7,485 nt of DNA, taken from NCBI GenBank assembly GCA_030614245.1, contig JAUWKK010000128.1, positions 1-7,485 on the forward strand. Reading direction: 5' to 3'. Every line of letters begins with the position of its first letter. The stretch's first letter is position 1. The translations under genes and the position numbers were made by a program. Below the pieces are notes generated by a model. It searched no databases. It was not told where the DNA came from and saw nothing but the letters and a program-made list of their open reading frames with translations. Below, piece by piece: positions 5,438-7,485 of this stretch. The DNA is from Planctomycetota bacterium (GTDB lineage: Bacteria > Planctomycetota > PUPC01 > JABMSA01 > JAUWKK01).

Positions 5438-6799
5438 TTGGGCGAAGCTAAGCGGAAATGCGCGGTCCGAATAGTGCGGACGCTGGTTGATGCTGGCTAC
5501 AGTGCGGTCTTTGCAGGCGGCAGTGTGCGCGACATGCTGATGGGCGTCGAACCGGAGGACTACGATATAGCTACCTCGGCTCGCCCCGAGCAAGTCACCC
5601 GCCTGTTCGAGCACACGATCCCCCTCGGCGTCAGCTTCGGCGTTGTCGTCATCCTGCTGAATGGCTGCGCGTTCGAAGGCGCCACTTTCCGGAGTGAAGA
5701 TGACTATGCAGACGGCCGGCATCCACGAAGGGTATCGTTCACCGACGCGCGGGGCGATGTCGATCGCCGCGACTTCACTATCAATGGCATGCTGTATGAC
5801 CCGCTGGCCGAGCAAGTGATCGACTATGTGGGCGGACAGGATGATATCCGCCGGCAGATAGTCCGCTGCATCGGCGACCCGAAAACGCGGTTCAGCGAAG
5901 ACAGCCTCCGAATGCTCAGGGCGATTCGTTTCACGGCCCGATTCGGCTACACAATCGACCCTCCCACGGCGGATGCAATCAAGAATGCGGCAGGCAGCAT
6001 CGGGCGCGTCAGCGCCGAACGCATCGGCCAGGAACTGTGCAAGATGCTCACTGGCCGGTCGCCGCACAAGGCGATTGAATGGATGAACCGGACTGGGCTG
6101 CTCGAGCGGATTCTGCCCGAAGTCGCCGCCATGCAAGGTGTTGCGCAGCCCCCCCAGTTCCACCCCGAGGGAGCCGTGGATATCCATACGCTTCGCATAC
6201 TCGAACTGATGGACGCCGAACGAGAAGAGCATCCACCGACGTGTGTGTTCGCAATGGCCGCGCTATTGCACGACGTCGGCAAGCCTCCGACCTTCGAACG
6301 TGCGGATCGCATTCGATTCAATTGCCATGCACAGGTTGGCAGCGAGATTGCACAGTCAATCTGCCGCAGGCTCAAGATGTCCCGCGATGACGTCCGTTCG
6401 ATATCCGAACTGGTGGCTAAGCATATGCGGCTGAGCGACGCGCCGAAGATGCGCCAGACCCATCTGACGCAGTTGCTGAGACAGGATGACTTCGCCGATC
6501 ATCTCCAGCTCTACCGGCTCGATTGCCTTGGAAGCCACGGCGATCTGACCTGCTGGCGATTCTGTGTTCGGAAGCTGGATGAACTCGCATCCGAACCGCA
6601 GCCGCCTCCGCCGCTGCTCAACGGCCACGATCTGATAGAGATGGGATACCGTCCGGGCCCGATCTTCGGCAAGATCCTTGCTGCCGTCGAAGAAGCCCAA
6701 CTCGATGAACTGATCTCGACCCGCGCCGAAGCCCGCCGACTAGTGCGGCAGCATTTTCCCGATGTCAATCGACCTTCCGGCTCCGCCGACGGCGACTGA
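5438..6799 (+). CDS. cca: CCA tRNA nucleotidyltransferase (class II, with HD domain)
   Basis: The enzyme adds or repairs the 3' CCA end of tRNAs from CTP and ATP without a nucleic-acid template. Numbered from TTG 5438 (453 aa): the nucleotidyltransferase head has F-A-G-G-S-V-R-D at 25-32 and the metal-binding D-Y-D at 41-43. R-R-D-F-T-I-N (110-116) follows. The E-D-x-x-R motif that selects the incoming base is E154-D155...R158, and the neck has A-E-R-I-G-x-E near 193-199. An HD-type domain follows, with H-P-E-G at 242-245 and L-L-H-D-V-G-K at 276-282. The tail motif L-N-G-H-D-L-I-E-M-G at 394-403 is shared by many bacterial family members. Length and motif set indicate a complete enzyme. Whether it adds CCA, only CC or only A cannot be decided by eye. 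The ATG at 5414 would add eight residues but overlaps a predicted -10 box. No neighbour shares its transcript. Confidence 0.93.
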   Translation: MGEAKRKCAVRIVRTLVDAGYSAVFAGGSVRDMLMGVEPEDYDIATSARPEQVTRLFEHTIPLGVSFGVVVILLNGCAFEGATFRSEDDYADGRHPRRVSFTDARGDVDRRDFTINGMLYDPLAEQVIDYVGGQDDIRRQIVRCIGDPKTRFSEDSLRMLRAIRFTARFGYTIDPPTADAIKNAAGSIGRVSAERIGQELCKMLTGRSPHKAIEWMNRTGLLERILPEVAAMQGVAQPPQFHPEGAVDIHTLRILELMDAEREEHPPTCVFAMAALLHDVGKPPTFERADRIRFNCHAQVGSEIAQSICRRLKMSRDDVRSISELVAKHMRLSDAPKMRQTHLTQLLRQDDFADHLQLYRLDCLGSHGDLTCWRFCVRKLDELASEPQPPPPLLNGHDLIEMGYRPGPIFGKILAAVEEAQLDELISTRAEARRLVRQHFPDVNRPSGSADGD

Positions 6800-7128
6800 C
6801 CGCCGCCTCGCATCTGGGGTGCAGAGTAAGCTTCACTACGGGGAGTCCGCAGCAACGCTGATGGCCGCGCTCGACAGGGATCGCACCGGGGCATGTGTTT
6901 AAGCGGATGTTCCAGCCCACGTTTGCTGTAACCGTATGAGTACCATGCTGTTATGCGGAATATGGGCTCGAATGTGCAGCCGGAAGGTATTCCGATTATT
7001 TTTGTTCTATCCTTGACCCATCTTCCACAGCACGATTCTGTAAGTTCAGCAATATCCACCGTTTACAAGAACCGGAAAACGCGTAGTGCCACACTTTTTC
7101 CTGTGATAAGCCACCAGATTCGAGCCCG
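6800..7128. other. 329-bp stretch without a convincing gene
   Basis: This lies between the cca stop and the transposase stop. A five-pair inverted repeat, CGGCG (6790-6794) and CGCCG (6801-6805), brackets the cca stop codon but has no T-run, so it is not a convincing Rho-independent terminator. GC content drops in parts (for example around 6990-7010), and the right end of the insertion sequence must fall somewhere here, but its inverted repeat cannot be identified without the other end. Frames crossing the region show no recognisable protein. No tRNA is seen. Confidence 0.5.
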
Positions 7129-7485
7129 TCAGCACTGGCGCAGCACCGGCGGCAGCGCCACTCCGCAAGCCTTGAAGACCCTCGCCGCTGCCGGTTTTGT
7201 CTCGGTCCGGACGATGTATCTCTTGCCGTTGACGTCGATCTCGGTCTCGGCCAGGTTGTCCAAATCTCGAACGACATCGGCCCATTGCAGAGGCGGCTCA
7301 TCGGCATCGGTCCGCTTTTGTTCCAGCCGATCTTGCAGCTCTTTGCGCAGTATGAGCGCGAGGAACGAACACCAGACGTGTCCGCGAATCGGGTCGTCGC
7401 ATTTGTGGTAAATCGGCCGCGTCTGGAGCAGCGATTTCATCGAGCGGAAGATCGACTCGACCATCCAAAGCTGCTTGTATTTGAG
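7129..7485 (-). CDS. IS1634/IS4-superfamily transposase, C-terminal end, 5' part beyond window
   Basis: The frame enters from the right edge (first codons L-K-Y-K-Q-L-W) and ends at TGA 7129-7131, giving the last 118 residues of a DDE transposase. The first residues fit the IS4 signature Y-(2)-R-(3)-E-(6)-K as Y-K-Q-L-W-M-V-E-S-I-F-R-S-M-K, with Leu in the Arg position; the Glu would be the third catalytic acidic residue. Then T-R-P-I-Y-H-K and I-R-G-H-V-W-C-S-F-L-A-L-I-L-R-K-E-L, conserved in IS1634-like enzymes, and a tail with N-G-K-R-Y-I-V-R-T-E and G-V-A-L-P-P-V-L-R. The two other catalytic aspartates lie outside, so activity cannot be judged. The tail is intact, with no frameshift or internal stop. 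It cuts and pastes its own element; it has no link to the neighbouring genes. Confidence 0.85.
   Translation of the reverse strand, partial: LKYKQLWMVESIFRSMKSLLQTRPIYHKCDDPIRGHVWCSFLALILRKELQDRLEQKRTDADEPPLQWADVVRDLDNLAETEIDVNGKRYIVRTETKPAAARVFKACGVALPPVLRQC
7129..7485 (-). mobile_element. Right part of an IS1634/IS4-like insertion sequence (boundary unresolved)
   Basis: Inferred from the transposase C-terminus. The transposase-3' end of the element lies left of 7129, somewhere in 6800-7128, and the other end lies beyond the window. Terminal inverted repeats and target duplication cannot be determined from one end. Confidence 0.6.

Noticed and set aside
5318..6232. 304-codon minus-strand frame
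   Set aside because: It lies antisense to the catalytic half of the CCA enzyme, whose motifs are unmistakable; the antisense product shows no domain.
6790..6805. Possible terminator hairpin at the cca stop
   Set aside because: Only five pairs and no T-run after the stem.
7110..7130. TTCGAGCC-like segment resembling a tRNA T-loop
   Set aside because: No matching T-stem, acceptor stem or anticodon arm on either strand.
6953..7411. 152-codon plus-strand frame at the right end
   Set aside because: Antisense to the transposase C-terminus, which matches a known family.

Overview
This is a roughly 58-60% GC bacterial chromosomal window. The best guess for the source is the phylum Planctomycetota, probably class Phycisphaerae or a relative. 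That guess rests on two signals: a membrane-anchored pseudopilin-like protein with the C-x(2-3)-N/Q-L/I, 'FICP.D' and 'VPVVRCFWH' style segments common in that phylum, and an IS1634/IS4-like transposase tail of a type frequent there. It is an inference from protein style, not from a marker gene. Most of the window is housekeeping.

Layout. Positions 1-462 (minus) hold the N-terminal part of a two-helix membrane protein that runs off the left edge. A 241-bp divergent region (463-703) carries a good sigma70-type promoter for it, with a 12-bp perfect palindrome over the -35 box. A response regulator with a cysteine-rich C-terminal module (704-1351, plus) reads away from it. Converging on this gene from the right is a minus-strand cluster: flavodoxin-like protein (3963-4439), prolyl-tRNA synthetase proS (2094-3833) and a membrane-anchored pseudopilin-like protein (1416-2063). 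A clear sigma70-type promoter (4494-4522) lies in front of the flavodoxin gene. A doubtful small reading frame bridges flavodoxin and proS. Upstream is a separate minus-strand unit, a 110-aa protein with two four-cysteine zinc-ribbon-like motifs (4700-5032), which has its own predicted promoter, a strong Shine-Dalgarno and a bulged-stem Rho-independent terminator. Divergent from it is a CCA tRNA nucleotidyltransferase (5438-6799, plus). Its promoter -10 box overlaps the first ATG, so the likely start is a TTG behind a GGAGG. The right end holds a 329-bp stretch without a gene (6800-7128), then the C-terminal end of an IS4-superfamily transposase (7129-7485, minus) that runs off the window.

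How the genes fit together. ProS and the CCA enzyme both supply functional aminoacyl-tRNA: one charges tRNA-Pro, the other builds or repairs the 3' CCA end. They are on opposite strands with separate promoters, so this is proximity rather than an operon. The flavodoxin, response regulator, zinc-ribbon protein and pseudopilin-like proteins have no visible functional link to them. I see no defence system, CRISPR array, tRNA, rRNA or biosynthetic cluster. The items most worth a second look are the start-site architecture of cca, the promoter/palindrome in the divergent region, the response regulator's output module, and the possible short reading frames next to proS and the zinc-ribbon gene.
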